DNA from: Flavobacteriales bacterium | GTDB taxonomy: Bacteria; Bacteroidota; Bacteroidia; Flavobacteriales_F; PHOS-HE28 | Assembly (NCBI GenBank): GCA_016710015.1 | Contig: JADJLR010000009.1 | Span: forward strand, 124,001 to 188,000 | Direction of reading: 5' to 3' | DNA length: 64,000 nt | Shown: piece by piece, positions 33,366 through 42,345 of the stretch | Numbering within the stretch: position 1 is the first letter of the stretch | Layout of the letters: the number at the start of each line of letters is the position of its first letter | Notes under the pieces: generated by a model | The model's input: only the letters and a program-made list of their open reading frames with translations | Database searches by the model: none | What the model was told of the DNA's origin: nothing | Position numbers and translations under genes: made by a program

Positions 33366-33372
33366 ACTTGCG

Positions 33373-36300
33373 CTAAGGATTGAGTTTTCGCAGTGCTCGT
33401 GTCGGGTCCAGTTTCTGCAGTGAGAAGATGAAACGTATCCGATCGGTCACGGTGCGATCGAGGAATTTCTCTTCATCGGCGATCCGCTGGCTCACGATCA
33501 ATGGCACCCACAATTCAAGCACATCGCGAATGGCGATGATCCCGATACCTCCTTCGAAATAGGTCGCGGTGCTGGTGCTGCGGCCTTCTTGCGTAACCTT
33601 CGTTATCGGCACCATACCAGCGCTTGCGAAAACGGCGATCGGCAAGGGAATAGGCAGGTCGAGCTCGGCGTTGATCGACCCGATCCAGGTATCGCTACCG
33701 CCTTGCAAAAAGGGTGTCTTGAAGGCACCTTGTTGCGGGTTGTATTGTCGGGCGAAGAAGGCATCGCGGGCATTGCGTTCAAGGTAGGCGTGGTCATTGA
33801 GCAGATCTTCGGTGCCCCAGCTCAGGCCCCAAGCGGCAAGACCGTTGTACAGTCGATCGTTCCGTTTCCAGAAGAAGGAGCCTGCAAAGGCACGCAGACG
33901 GAGCTCATCGCCGTGATCATTCAATGCGAAGGCCTGTTGCAGTTCCAAAGAAGCACGGAGGAAGTCTGCATGTTGCGTTATGGTCGATGCGATCAGGGAG
34001 CGATGCAGCTTGCGTTCGTCCTCTGCGCGGTAGGTCAATTCGCTGTAGTAATTCTCAGCGCTTCCGGCATACGTGTTTCCGTCCGTGGCTTTGAAAGAAC
34101 GACCGTTGTTCAAGTACACGCCCCGCACCCCGATGTTGTGTTGCCACGGCTTGGCGAGCGGGTCGCGCTTGAGATCGAAGTTGATGTAGGGCGACACCTT
34201 GTTGTACCAAGCGAGCGCATCATGATCCCGGAACTCAGAAGCCGAGCGAACACTGACACCGACGTTGATGTTCTGGAACACCCGACTGCGCATCCGGTCG
34301 AAGTGGTGTTCGATCCGCCCTGCACCACCCCAACGTTCGCTGGCAAAACCATAAAGCGGAGCCACAACCCACTCGGTACGCTGGGAGGGGAATGTGGTAT
34401 TGCGTAACGCTGCTCCCAGTTGGAAACCATCATTACCGTTGAAGGCAGGCAACAGAGCATAGTAGACGGAACGACGATCGTTGCGCTCGAATCCGAACAA
34501 CCATTCGAACCGTGGAGCCTTATACCGGTTGAAGAGTCCATAGCTACGCACCTCGTTGTTGCGACGGTCGATATCGAGGGTGCGGTTATTGGCATCGATG
34601 ACGATGCGATCGGCGTTCGGCCATGGAAGCTTCACAGACCCTCGAGTGATATGGGCATTCTTCGAAAGTTCCAAGTGCTGATGAGAATGCCGTAGTGTCC
34701 ACTTAGTTCCAGTTGACCAAATCGTTCCCAAGCTATCTGGTCCGTTCCAAGCGGAAATAGGGAATGGGAATTCGCCAGTGGCAGTGCTACGAAATGTGAG
34801 CGTGCCGCCCTTTAGGCTTGCCGCTTTCACATCCACCTTCCGTGTTGTTCCTAGAAGTCCATCGAACACCCAGCCCAGTTCCTTTGCACTCACTCTCTCG
34901 AATACAGCTCGCATATCCTCCGGCTGCGGATGCTTGAACTTCCACTCCTCGAAATACGCCTGTAAACACCGGTCCATGATCTCCTCGCCGAGGTAGGCCA
35001 TCAAGTGATCCATGATCAATGCGGTCTTCATGTAGACCATTGTCCCGTAGTTCGTCTCGGTGAAAGCGCGGGAGGTGAGCGAGAGCGGCTGGTCCAGGTT
35101 TCGGCGGGCATTCAATCGATAGCCCAATTCACTTTGCAAGCGATGTGCATCCGTGGTGCGCTGCGTGAGTTTCTTCAAACCCGGTACGCCGATGTTGAAA
35201 CCGCCGCTCGGAAAATGCTTGCGCATGTACAGCAGCTCCACGAAGCTGTTCATGCCTTCGTCCATCCATGCGTGATCGCGTTCGTTGCTGCCGAGGATGC
35301 CGTAGAACCAGTTGTGTCCCACCTCGTGTGCGATCACGTTGTCAAGACCCATCTTGTCGTTCATGTTCCCGATGACAGTGATCATCGGATACTCCATGCC
35401 GCCGCCCGCACTGATGGTGCCATCCACCGCTGTGCAGGCATCGTAAGGATAGTCGCCCACCCACTGGCTGTAGAACTTCACGCTTTCATTCACATAGCTC
35501 ACCGCATCGCTCCATAGCTCGGCGTTCTTTGGCGTGTAGAGCGCCCAAGTGGTCACGGTCTTTCCGTCGGCGGGCAATGCCACTTCGCTCTTGCGCACGA
35601 TGAAGCGCTTATCCGCGAACCAAGCGAAGTCGTGAACGCGATCCTGTGTGTAGTGCAAAACCTTGGTCTTGGCGGAGGATATTGGGAAGTCGTTGCTCTT
35701 CTCCGAAGGCGCGATATCCTCTGCCAACCGATTCATGCGTTCGCGTTCATCGACATTCTGCAAGTTGCCCGTTGCGCCCACGGTGTAGTTGTCCGGAAGC
35801 GTGATCGTCACATCGAATGTTCCGAATTCGCTGTAGAATTCACCGTTCCCGAGGTAAGGCATGGCGTGCCATCCGTTGGCATCGAACACGGCCGGCTTCG
35901 GATACCACTGCGTGATGTAATAGGCTTGTCCGGTATGGCCAAGGCGCGAGAATTTTCCGTCGGGGATCTTCACCCTGAACGGGGTCGATATGCTGGTGGT
36001 ACCACTAGGGGCGAGAGGTGCTCGCAACTTGATCCACCCGATGTCGATGTGCTGGGAATGAATGCCCCAGCTCAGCGGTACGTCATCGGTCCGGAAGTCC
36101 AAACTGTCGATCCAACCGCGTTCTTGCTCGGTCGCGAAGTGCAGGTCCAAGTCGCCATTGGTCGCCAATTGATCGCTGAGAGCGGTATGCTTCTCGCCGT
36201 ACGCATTGGGCCACAGGTGGATCCAGATCGTATCCAGCGCAGTGGTGCTGTTGTTCGTGTACGTGAAGGTTTCGTGCGCATGCAGGAAATGCCCCACATC

Positions 36301-36405
36301 ATCCAGCCGAACATCGATCCGATGGTCGACCTGTTGTTGGAAGTATGCTTGTCCGAACAGGGTGTTCGCGCTGCACAAGAACGCGATCAGGGTGCCCGGT
36401 CTCAT
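33373..36405 (-). CDS. Large M1-family metallopeptidase-like protein
   Basis: 1,010 residues from the ATG at 36405, where the signal peptide MRPGTLIAFLCSANTLFGQ begins; the open frame to 36714 is out-of-register sequence of the gene before it. The M1 catalytic region has GGGMEYPM in place of the GAMEN motif, the zinc site AHEVGHNWFYG and the third ligand in WMDEGMNSF at HEXXH-X18-E spacing. The C-terminal ~400 residues are beta-rich (RYKAPRFEWLFGFERND, GFQLGAALRNTTFPSQRTEW, HNIGVRGVYLNNG) and look like an outer-membrane barrel, so the peptidase may face the periplasm or surface. ATGA overlap with the tlpA-like gene; last gene of a six-gene run. Confidence 0.88.
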   Translation of the reverse strand: MRPGTLIAFLCSANTLFGQAYFQQQVDHRIDVRLDDVGHFLHAHETFTYTNNSTTALDTIWIHLWPNAYGEKHTALSDQLATNGDLDLHFATEQERGWIDSLDFRTDDVPLSWGIHSQHIDIGWIKLRAPLAPSGTTSISTPFRVKIPDGKFSRLGHTGQAYYITQWYPKPAVFDANGWHAMPYLGNGEFYSEFGTFDVTITLPDNYTVGATGNLQNVDERERMNRLAEDIAPSEKSNDFPISSAKTKVLHYTQDRVHDFAWFADKRFIVRKSEVALPADGKTVTTWALYTPKNAELWSDAVSYVNESVKFYSQWVGDYPYDACTAVDGTISAGGGMEYPMITVIGNMNDKMGLDNVIAHEVGHNWFYGILGSNERDHAWMDEGMNSFVELLYMRKHFPSGGFNIGVPGLKKLTQRTTDAHRLQSELGYRLNARRNLDQPLSLTSRAFTETNYGTMVYMKTALIMDHLMAYLGEEIMDRCLQAYFEEWKFKHPQPEDMRAVFERVSAKELGWVFDGLLGTTRKVDVKAASLKGGTLTFRSTATGEFPFPISAWNGPDSLGTIWSTGTKWTLRHSHQHLELSKNAHITRGSVKLPWPNADRIVIDANNRTLDIDRRNNEVRSYGLFNRYKAPRFEWLFGFERNDRRSVYYALLPAFNGNDGFQLGAALRNTTFPSQRTEWVVAPLYGFASERWGGAGRIEHHFDRMRSRVFQNINVGVSVRSASEFRDHDALAWYNKVSPYINFDLKRDPLAKPWQHNIGVRGVYLNNGRSFKATDGNTYAGSAENYYSELTYRAEDERKLHRSLIASTITQHADFLRASLELQQAFALNDHGDELRLRAFAGSFFWKRNDRLYNGLAAWGLSWGTEDLLNDHAYLERNARDAFFARQYNPQQGAFKTPFLQGGSDTWIGSINAELDLPIPLPIAVFASAGMVPITKVTQEGRSTSTATYFEGGIGIIAIRDVLELWVPLIVSQRIADEEKFLDRTVTDRIRFIFSLQKLDPTRALRKLNP

Positions 36406-37541
36406 GAGCCGAACAACTCGGCCAATCGCGCATCGAGTTCTGCACCGCGCAGACCTTTGTTCAGGATCTTTCCATCGCGGTCCACCAGCACGGTATAGGG
36501 AATGCTGAGTGCGCCATATTCCTGCGCCGCTGCATTGTTCCAATACCCCAGATCGCTCACCTGTTTCCATGGAAGCCCATCGTCCTTGATGGCCTTGACC
36601 CAAGCGCCGTGGTCGCGGTCCAGGGATACACCGAGGATCTCGAATCCTTTCTTGGCATACCGAGCATACACACGTTTCACATTCGGGTTCTCGATCCGGC
36701 AAGGGCGACACCAACTGGCCCAGAAATCGATCAGCACCACCTTGCCTCGCAGGTCGCTCAATGCTAGCGTACCTCCGTCCGGGGTTTGTTGTTTGATCTC
36801 CGGAGCTTCACTTCCGATCGGGAGCAGATTGTCCAAGCGTTTCTGCTCCTCCATCTGCGCTTTCATCACGATCTCCTGCTGGTCCAGCCGATCCACCTGG
36901 TCTCGGAACATGGTGAAGAAGCCGGATCGTGGCATGGTCTTTCGCAAGCTGTCCCGCACGGCTTTGAACAGCGGAAGTTCCTTTTGCATGTTCAGCTTTC
37001 CGGCCGCAGTGAGCGCTGCTGGTGAGGTGATATTCGCGTTCACGAATTCTTTGCATTGCTGATGGAAGGAAGCGTTGAGCGCATTGAACGAACGGATCGC
37101 CGCAGTGTCCGTCCCGCTGCTCATGGCAATGCGCAAGCGTTCGCGCTCATCGTCGTATGCCCTCACGTCCGAATAGAATGTATGCAGCGCTTCGGTATGC
37201 ACCGATCCGGAAATGGTGGAGGGTGTTGCGAGTTGTCCGGACTTGGCTTCCACGGTAAGACCTTCGGCGGTATCCAGCGCGACGATCAATTGCTCGCCAT
37301 CCAGGGCAATGCGGTAGAAGTCCATCGGAAGTACGGGGATCGACATTGATCCTTGCCCGCTGGCATCCAGGACCACGGAGTCCACGCGGTATGGGCGGTT
37401 GTTCTCGAAACGATCGAAGTACACGGTCTTGCCACCTGCGCCATCAATGGTCAGGTCGATCCTGCGGCCACCACCCGGGTCGGTACAGGCCAACAGGAAG
37501 CATCCAAGTGCAAAGAGCAGAGTTCGATTCATCGGATTCAT
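36402..37541 (-). CDS. TlpA-family thioredoxin-like lipoprotein with DUF4369-type N-terminus
   Basis: 379 residues. A lipoprotein signal ending in FLLACTD is followed by a DUF4369-like beta domain (IDGAGGKTVYFDRFENNRPYRVD) and a helical linker (~120-235). The thioredoxin-like domain has the redox site WASWCRPC, KKGFEILGVSLD and the cis-proline loop LSIPYTVLVDRDGKI. Such proteins reduce or isomerise disulfides in the periplasm. Both ends overlap neighbours by ATGA (gatB before, M1 peptidase after), so expression is tightly coupled. It may keep the downstream secreted peptidase reduced, which is inference from position only. Confidence 0.92.
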   Translation of the reverse strand: MNPMNRTLLFALGCFLLACTDPGGGRRIDLTIDGAGGKTVYFDRFENNRPYRVDSVVLDASGQGSMSIPVLPMDFYRIALDGEQLIVALDTAEGLTVEAKSGQLATPSTISGSVHTEALHTFYSDVRAYDDERERLRIAMSSGTDTAAIRSFNALNASFHQQCKEFVNANITSPAALTAAGKLNMQKELPLFKAVRDSLRKTMPRSGFFTMFRDQVDRLDQQEIVMKAQMEEQKRLDNLLPIGSEAPEIKQQTPDGGTLALSDLRGKVVLIDFWASWCRPCRIENPNVKRVYARYAKKGFEILGVSLDRDHGAWVKAIKDDGLPWKQVSDLGYWNNAAAQEYGALSIPYTVLVDRDGKILNKGLRGAELDARLAELFGS

Positions 37542-39052
37542 GCGTTTTGGTCCAACAGGCGGCGCACTACTTCATTGGCGCGTTTCGGATCGGCTTTTCC
37601 TTTCGTTCCCTTCATCACCTCGCCCATGAAGAGTCCCAGCAGACCTTTGTTGCCGCTGCGATAGGCGACCACCTTGTCCGGGTAATTGGCCATGGCTTGC
37701 TGTACAATGGTCTCGATCAGGTTCTCGTCGGTGCTCTGCAACAAGTCGTTCTTCGCCGCCAATTCAGCTGCTGAATGGGTAGGGTCTGCCAACAACAAGG
37801 GGAACAACTTCTGACTAGCAACGGAATGGCTCACCTTGTTCGTGTCGATCAACTCGATCAAGCCCGCAAGGCGCTCGGCGGAAATGGGGAATTCCTGGAT
37901 CGTGGATCCTTGTTCGTTCGTCCAAGCGCGCACATCACCCATGACCCAATTCGCTGCTGCTTTGTGGTTGCTGGTGTGTACGATCACGGCTTCGTAGTAC
38001 AAAGCCGTATCGCGATCATCGGTCAATACTGCGGCATCGTAAGCGCTCAATCCGAATTCAGTGGTGTATTTCGTCCGCAACTCACGGGGCAACGGCGGCA
38101 TGGACTTCCGGATGGCCTCCTTGGTCGCTTCCGTAACGGTGATCGGTTGTAGATCCGGCTCCGGGAAGTACCGGTAATCGTGCGCGAGTTCCTTGCTGCG
38201 CATTCCGATGGTGGTGCCCTTACCAGCATCGAAGGTCCGAGTCTCCATGTGGATAGTACCCCCTTTTGACAGGATCTCCGATTGCCGTTGCGCTTCGAAT
38301 TCGATGGCTCGCATCACGTTCTTGAAGCTATTCATGTTCTTCACTTCGCAGCGCGTCCCGAACGCTTCGGTCCCTTTCGGGCGAAGGCTGATGTTGGCAT
38401 CGCACCGCAAACTGCCCTCCTCCATATTGCCATCACAAATGTCGAGGTAGCGCACCAAACGGCGGATCTCCACCAAGTAATCGTAAGCTTCTTGACCGCT
38501 GCGCAGATCCGGTTCGCTCACGATCTCCACCAACGGAACACCGGCTCGGTTCAGGTCCACCAGTGTATTGAACGGATCCAGATCGTGGATGCTTTTGCCG
38601 GCATCCTCCTCCATGTGGATGCGCGTGATCCCGATGCGTTTCTCTTGAGGTATCGTCACTCCGGGCAAAGCCCCGGAGTCCCGTTGTGCTTCTCCGACTT
38701 CTCCATCGGTGGAAGGGATCAACACGAACCCACCGGTGCCGATCGGCGTCTTATCCTGCGTGATCTGGTAGCCCTTCGGAAGATCGGGGTAGAAGTAATT
38801 CTTCCGTGCGTAGTGCATCCACGGTGCTACGGTGCAGTTGGTGGCCAAGCCGATGCGGATGGCATGCTCGATCACCTTCTTGTTCGCCACGGGCAACGTG
38901 CCGGGGTGGCCCAAGGTCACCACGCTCACGTTCGTGTTCGGGTGATCGCCGTATGCGTTCGGATCACTGCTGTACGCCTTGCTTGCGGTGATCAACTGGG
39001 CGTGTACCTCCAAGCCAACGACCAGTTCATACTTCTCGCTCCAATGACTCAT
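37538..39052 (-). CDS. gatB: Asp-tRNA(Asn)/Glu-tRNA(Gln) amidotransferase subunit B
   Basis: tRNA-binding/kinase subunit of GatCAB, which converts Glu-tRNA(Gln) and Asp-tRNA(Asn). 504 residues from the ATG at 39052; the open frame further upstream belongs to the neighbouring gene read out of register. Typical blocks are YELVVGLEVHAQL, RKNYFYPDLPKGYQITQDK, RIHMEEDAGKSIHD, DLNRAGVPLVEIVSEPDLR and the C-terminal Yqey domain. Between GGFVLIPSTDGEV and EKRIGITRIHM there are ~20 extra residues (GEAQRDSGALPGVTIPQ) encoded by a palindromic DNA element at 38651-38684. It overlaps both neighbours by ATGA. Confidence 0.96.
   Translation of the reverse strand: MSHWSEKYELVVGLEVHAQLITASKAYSSDPNAYGDHPNTNVSVVTLGHPGTLPVANKKVIEHAIRIGLATNCTVAPWMHYARKNYFYPDLPKGYQITQDKTPIGTGGFVLIPSTDGEVGEAQRDSGALPGVTIPQEKRIGITRIHMEEDAGKSIHDLDPFNTLVDLNRAGVPLVEIVSEPDLRSGQEAYDYLVEIRRLVRYLDICDGNMEEGSLRCDANISLRPKGTEAFGTRCEVKNMNSFKNVMRAIEFEAQRQSEILSKGGTIHMETRTFDAGKGTTIGMRSKELAHDYRYFPEPDLQPITVTEATKEAIRKSMPPLPRELRTKYTTEFGLSAYDAAVLTDDRDTALYYEAVIVHTSNHKAAANWVMGDVRAWTNEQGSTIQEFPISAERLAGLIELIDTNKVSHSVASQKLFPLLLADPTHSAAELAAKNDLLQSTDENLIETIVQQAMANYPDKVVAYRSGNKGLLGLFMGEVMKGTKGKADPKRANEVVRRLLDQNA
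38651..38684. repeat. Palindromic element inserted in the gatB reading frame
   Basis: ACTCCGGG (38658-38665) and CCCGGAGT (38672-38679) form a perfect 8-bp stem around CAAAGC. It is preceded by TCGTC and followed by CCCG, and it falls exactly within a stretch where GatB is longer than its family. The outline (GTCA-CCGG-loop-CCGG) resembles the REP-like palindrome at 30929-30967. Confidence 0.6.
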
Positions 39053-40431
39053 CGTGCGCTGGACTTGATCACACGTTGCGTGTATCGATCGCTGCCTTTC
39101 CCAACGGTGATCAGGTACGATCCATCGGCGAGGTCGGAAAGGTCCAACTCCATTGAATTCACAGCGGCCAGTGTGAATGATCGAACGATCGCCCCTGTTG
39201 CGTTGATCACCTCGATCGGCAAGGCCGTGTGTTCTTCCTTGAAAGTTTGCACACGGATACTTCCCGTGGTCAGGGTCGGTGCGATCCGGAATGGAGGTGG
39301 ACCGGATGCAGGTTGGATTCCTGTTGGTGCATCGTACGCCAAGACCCACAGACCCGTTTGCAGATCGCTCACTAGAATGTTGCCGGATGGTAAGTAGGGG
39401 TAAACGCCCCAGGCACCTCGGAAGCCATTCGCATTCGGTGCCAAGTTGGTATCGTAATAGCCCAACAATTCGGGTAGTTCCGGGTTGCTGGCATCCCACA
39501 ACCAGTAGCCATCATAGTAGTAGGCTACATGTACGCGATCGCCTGTGAAGAATGGATTGTGTGCGATGGATGTAGGGTCCACACCGGATGTCAGCGTGCT
39601 GATGATATTGAGATCCGAAGGGTCCGTGGCATCGATGAGCTTCAATGGGGAACCGTGTGTCTCGTCAGCCATGACGTAGAGCGTACCCACATCATTCATC
39701 CAGCCGCTGTGGTTGTATCCCTGGTCGGGGTAACTCGTGAGCGCACCGATGATCACCGGGTTCTCCACATCGTTGAAGTCCACCACGTGCAACGCATCCT
39801 GATCGTTCAACCACACGATGTTGTCGCGCACGAAGCAATCGTGTACATAGCCGATCGCGTTGCTCCACCACGGGAAGTACGCTTCGCAATCCATGAGCAG
39901 TTCCGGTGAAGCGGGGTCCGCGATGGAATAGATGCTGAATTGGCTGCTGCCACCACAGGTGTACATGCGGGCATTCACTGTATCGATCTCGATGTTGTGG
40001 GCTCTTGCGAGAAGTGTGTTGTCATCATACACCACGTGTACCGAATCCGGCAAGTAGCGCAGATCCATCACTTGCAACGAACTCGGACCTTCATCGCACA
40101 CCACGAAAAGGTGATCGGCATACACGCGCATGTCGCGATGCACAAGCCCTGCTCCACCGAAACGACCGGGCACATGATCCACCTGCACGGTCAGCGTTGG
40201 TTCCGTGACATCGAAGAAGTGCATGCCCGTGGTACTGCCGATGATGGCGTATTCGCGACCGTTCGCGGCATAGCCCCACACCTCGTTGTACCTATTCTGC
40301 AAACCGCCGTCACCGATCGGCAACGTGGTGTCCTGCCAGTTGAACAAGTGATGCACGTTCAAACTGTCCTGTGCTACGGCGATGTCACCGACACCGATCA
40401 TCACGAAAAGAAGTAGAAACCTGTTCAGCAT
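39049..40431 (-). CDS. Choice-of-anchor B family protein with T9SS type A sorting domain
   Basis: 460 residues. The signal peptide MLNRFLLLFVMIGVGDIAVAQ is followed by LVIVP-like propeller repeats (NEVWGYAANGREYAIIGSTT, HFFDVTEPTLTVQVDHVPG, HNIEIDTVNARMY, IGYVHDCFVRDNIVW), the signature of choice-of-anchor B proteins. The C-terminal ~80 residues, with IEVINATGAIVRSF and DLADGSYLITVGKG, form a type A T9SS domain, so the protein is secreted or surface-bound. Function is unknown. It overlaps the PNP gene by 7 bases upstream and gatB by ATGA downstream. Confidence 0.88.
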   Translation of the reverse strand: MLNRFLLLFVMIGVGDIAVAQDSLNVHHLFNWQDTTLPIGDGGLQNRYNEVWGYAANGREYAIIGSTTGMHFFDVTEPTLTVQVDHVPGRFGGAGLVHRDMRVYADHLFVVCDEGPSSLQVMDLRYLPDSVHVVYDDNTLLARAHNIEIDTVNARMYTCGGSSQFSIYSIADPASPELLMDCEAYFPWWSNAIGYVHDCFVRDNIVWLNDQDALHVVDFNDVENPVIIGALTSYPDQGYNHSGWMNDVGTLYVMADETHGSPLKLIDATDPSDLNIISTLTSGVDPTSIAHNPFFTGDRVHVAYYYDGYWLWDASNPELPELLGYYDTNLAPNANGFRGAWGVYPYLPSGNILVSDLQTGLWVLAYDAPTGIQPASGPPPFRIAPTLTTGSIRVQTFKEEHTALPIEVINATGAIVRSFTLAAVNSMELDLSDLADGSYLITVGKGSDRYTQRVIKSSAR

Positions 40432-41237
40432 GCGGCGATCAATTCACGCATGATCAAGGTCAACTTCGGCTCGGCCTTTTCGGCGACCTGTTGCACCATC
40501 TCATGCGTGGTCTTTTCAATGCGGCCTTCCACACCCATATCGGTGATCACGCTCATGGCAAAGCAGGGGATGCCCATTTGCCGAGCGGCGATCACTTCGG
40601 GAACAGTGCTCATGCCCACGGCATCACCGCCTATGATCCGCATGTACTTGTACTCGGCGGGTGTTTCCAAGGTGGGGCCGGTGAGTCCCACATACGTTCC
40701 GACTTGCAACTTGATCGAGTTCTTCGCTGCAATGGCCTGTGCTTTGGCGATGAAACCGTGGTCGTATGGCTCGCTCATGTCCGGAAAGCGTGGTCCGAGT
40801 TCATCGATGTTCTTGCCGATCAGCGGATTCGGAAATAGGCAGATGTGATCGTTCAGGATCATCAGATCACCGGTCTCGAATGCTGGGTTCACACCGCCGC
40901 ACGCATTGCTCACGAAGAGCCGTTGGATGCCGAGGTATTTCATCACACGCACGGGAAGGACCACCTCGCCCATGGTCCACCCTTCATAGAAATGGAAGCG
41001 CCCTTGCATGGCCATCACGGGTTTACCGCCAAGCATTCCGAAAAGCAATTTGCCCGGATGCCCTTGTACGGTGCTCACCGGGAATTCCGGGATGTCGCTG
41101 TACGGGATGGCGTGCTTCACATCGATCTCCTTGCCCAAGCCGCTGAGGCCAGTGCCTAGGATGATGCCCGTTTCGGGCATGAAGCCCCCGGTGGCCTTCT
41201 TCAAATGGTCAGCGATGCGCTGGATGCGTTTCAACAT
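40425..41237 (-). CDS. Purine-nucleoside phosphorylase (trimeric type)
   Basis: Phosphorolysis of purine nucleosides in salvage; cytosolic. 270 residues, typical of the trimeric PNP (PunA/inosine-guanosine) class. Motifs include IILGTGLSGLG, the phosphate and base site blocks QGRFHFYEGW, VSNACGGVNP and YVGLTGPTLETPAEY, and the purine/ribose loop GGDAVGMSTVPEV. It overlaps lpxK by 29 bases at its 5' end and the choice-of-anchor B gene at its 3' end. Confidence 0.95.
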   Translation of the reverse strand: MLKRIQRIADHLKKATGGFMPETGIILGTGLSGLGKEIDVKHAIPYSDIPEFPVSTVQGHPGKLLFGMLGGKPVMAMQGRFHFYEGWTMGEVVLPVRVMKYLGIQRLFVSNACGGVNPAFETGDLMILNDHICLFPNPLIGKNIDELGPRFPDMSEPYDHGFIAKAQAIAAKNSIKLQVGTYVGLTGPTLETPAEYKYMRIIGGDAVGMSTVPEVIAARQMGIPCFAMSVITDMGVEGRIEKTTHEMVQQVAEKAEPKLTLIMRELIAAC

Positions 41238-42333
41238 GGCGATGGATCAGTTCAGCGAAACGTTCAGGTTCATTCAAGATAACGGTCCGCATGCCGATCA
41301 CCGCGAGCGGAAGCCCTTCCAACGAACTTCCGGCGATGGAGGAGGAGAGCCGTGCGGCATCCTTCTCCGTGGTCACCAGCATTTTCGGACCAGCCGCGAA
41401 ATTAGCGTATCGATCGGCGAGGCGCTGAAGATCGGCCCGGGTGAACGCATGATGGTCCGCAAAGGCGATGTGTTCCAGCTTTTCGGCCATGGACTTCATA
41501 TGGGTCACTAAGGGTGCTGGGTCGGCGATACCCGTGAACAGCAGTACATCCGGACCACCCGTGGCACCAATATCTCCACGGGGATCCTGTAGCGTCTCTC
41601 GATCCGCTGCGGGACCATCGGGTCGACCCATGGTGAGCAGCGGCACATATTCGATCCCTGCAAAGAACAACCGCTGCCTTTCATTCAGTCCAAGTCGCCC
41701 ACGCCATTCCACCTGTTCAGAAGCCGATGGAGTACGAGGGCATTTCGTAACAACAACAACTTCCGCAGCTTTCGCTCGCGACCGGAGATCTCGGAGCCGC
41801 CCAGTAGGCAGTAGCGCATCATCACAATAGGGGTGCTTCCACGTGGTCAGCAGGATGTTCAACCCGGCATCGAGCCTCCGGTGTTGAAACGCATCATCGA
41901 GGACCACGACCTTCGCATCAGGAACCTCCCGTTGGATCCGATCGATCGCCCTCACACGGTCTGCGCCTACGAATACCCGTACCAAAGGGAATTTGCGCTT
42001 GATCTGCACCGGTTCGTCACCGCTTTGCAAAGCAAGGTCTTCCACATGCACTTCATGGATGTCATTTCCTGTTCGTCCGTATCCCCTGCTCAGTGTAGCT
42101 ACTGGTGAAATCTCGGCGAGGATCCGAAGAATAGCCTCCAGCATGGGTGTTTTGCCTGTGCCACCCAACGCGAGGTTGCCAATGGCGATGGTGGGTACAG
42201 AAGGTCGCGTGCGTTTCAGGAAAGCCGCGTCATACAAAGCGTGCCGCACCACCAAGGCGAAGCCATAGAGGAGCGTAAACGGCCATAGGAGGATCCTTCG
42301 GAGCAGCATCGCGTTCTTTGTGGGAACGTTCAT
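41209..42333 (-). CDS. lpxK: Tetraacyldisaccharide 4'-kinase
   Basis: Inner-membrane kinase phosphorylating the 4' position of lipid A disaccharide. It has the P-loop IGNLALGGTGKTP, the SRGYGR block, GDEPVQIKRKFP, and VVLDDAFQHRRLDAGLNILL. At 374 residues it is somewhat longer than many homologues. The extra length sits around GRPDGPAADRETLQDPRGD, where the DNA contains two near-palindromes. It heads the six-gene overlapping run and is divergent from nif3-like with only 12 bases between the start codons, so its promoter must lie inside the neighbouring coding region. Confidence 0.95.
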   Translation of the reverse strand: MNVPTKNAMLLRRILLWPFTLLYGFALVVRHALYDAAFLKRTRPSVPTIAIGNLALGGTGKTPMLEAILRILAEISPVATLSRGYGRTGNDIHEVHVEDLALQSGDEPVQIKRKFPLVRVFVGADRVRAIDRIQREVPDAKVVVLDDAFQHRRLDAGLNILLTTWKHPYCDDALLPTGRLRDLRSRAKAAEVVVVTKCPRTPSASEQVEWRGRLGLNERQRLFFAGIEYVPLLTMGRPDGPAADRETLQDPRGDIGATGGPDVLLFTGIADPAPLVTHMKSMAEKLEHIAFADHHAFTRADLQRLADRYANFAAGPKMLVTTEKDAARLSSSIAGSSLEGLPLAVIGMRTVILNEPERFAELIHRHVETHPAHR

Positions 42334-42345
42334 TCAAGGCGAAAG

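Noticed and set aside
36406..36714. N-terminal extension of the large M1 peptidase
   Set aside because: Out-of-register sequence of the tlpA-like gene; the signal peptide begins at 36405.
39053..39499. N-terminal extension of gatB to 39499
   Set aside because: It overlaps the choice-of-anchor B coding region out of frame; GatB homology begins at 39052.
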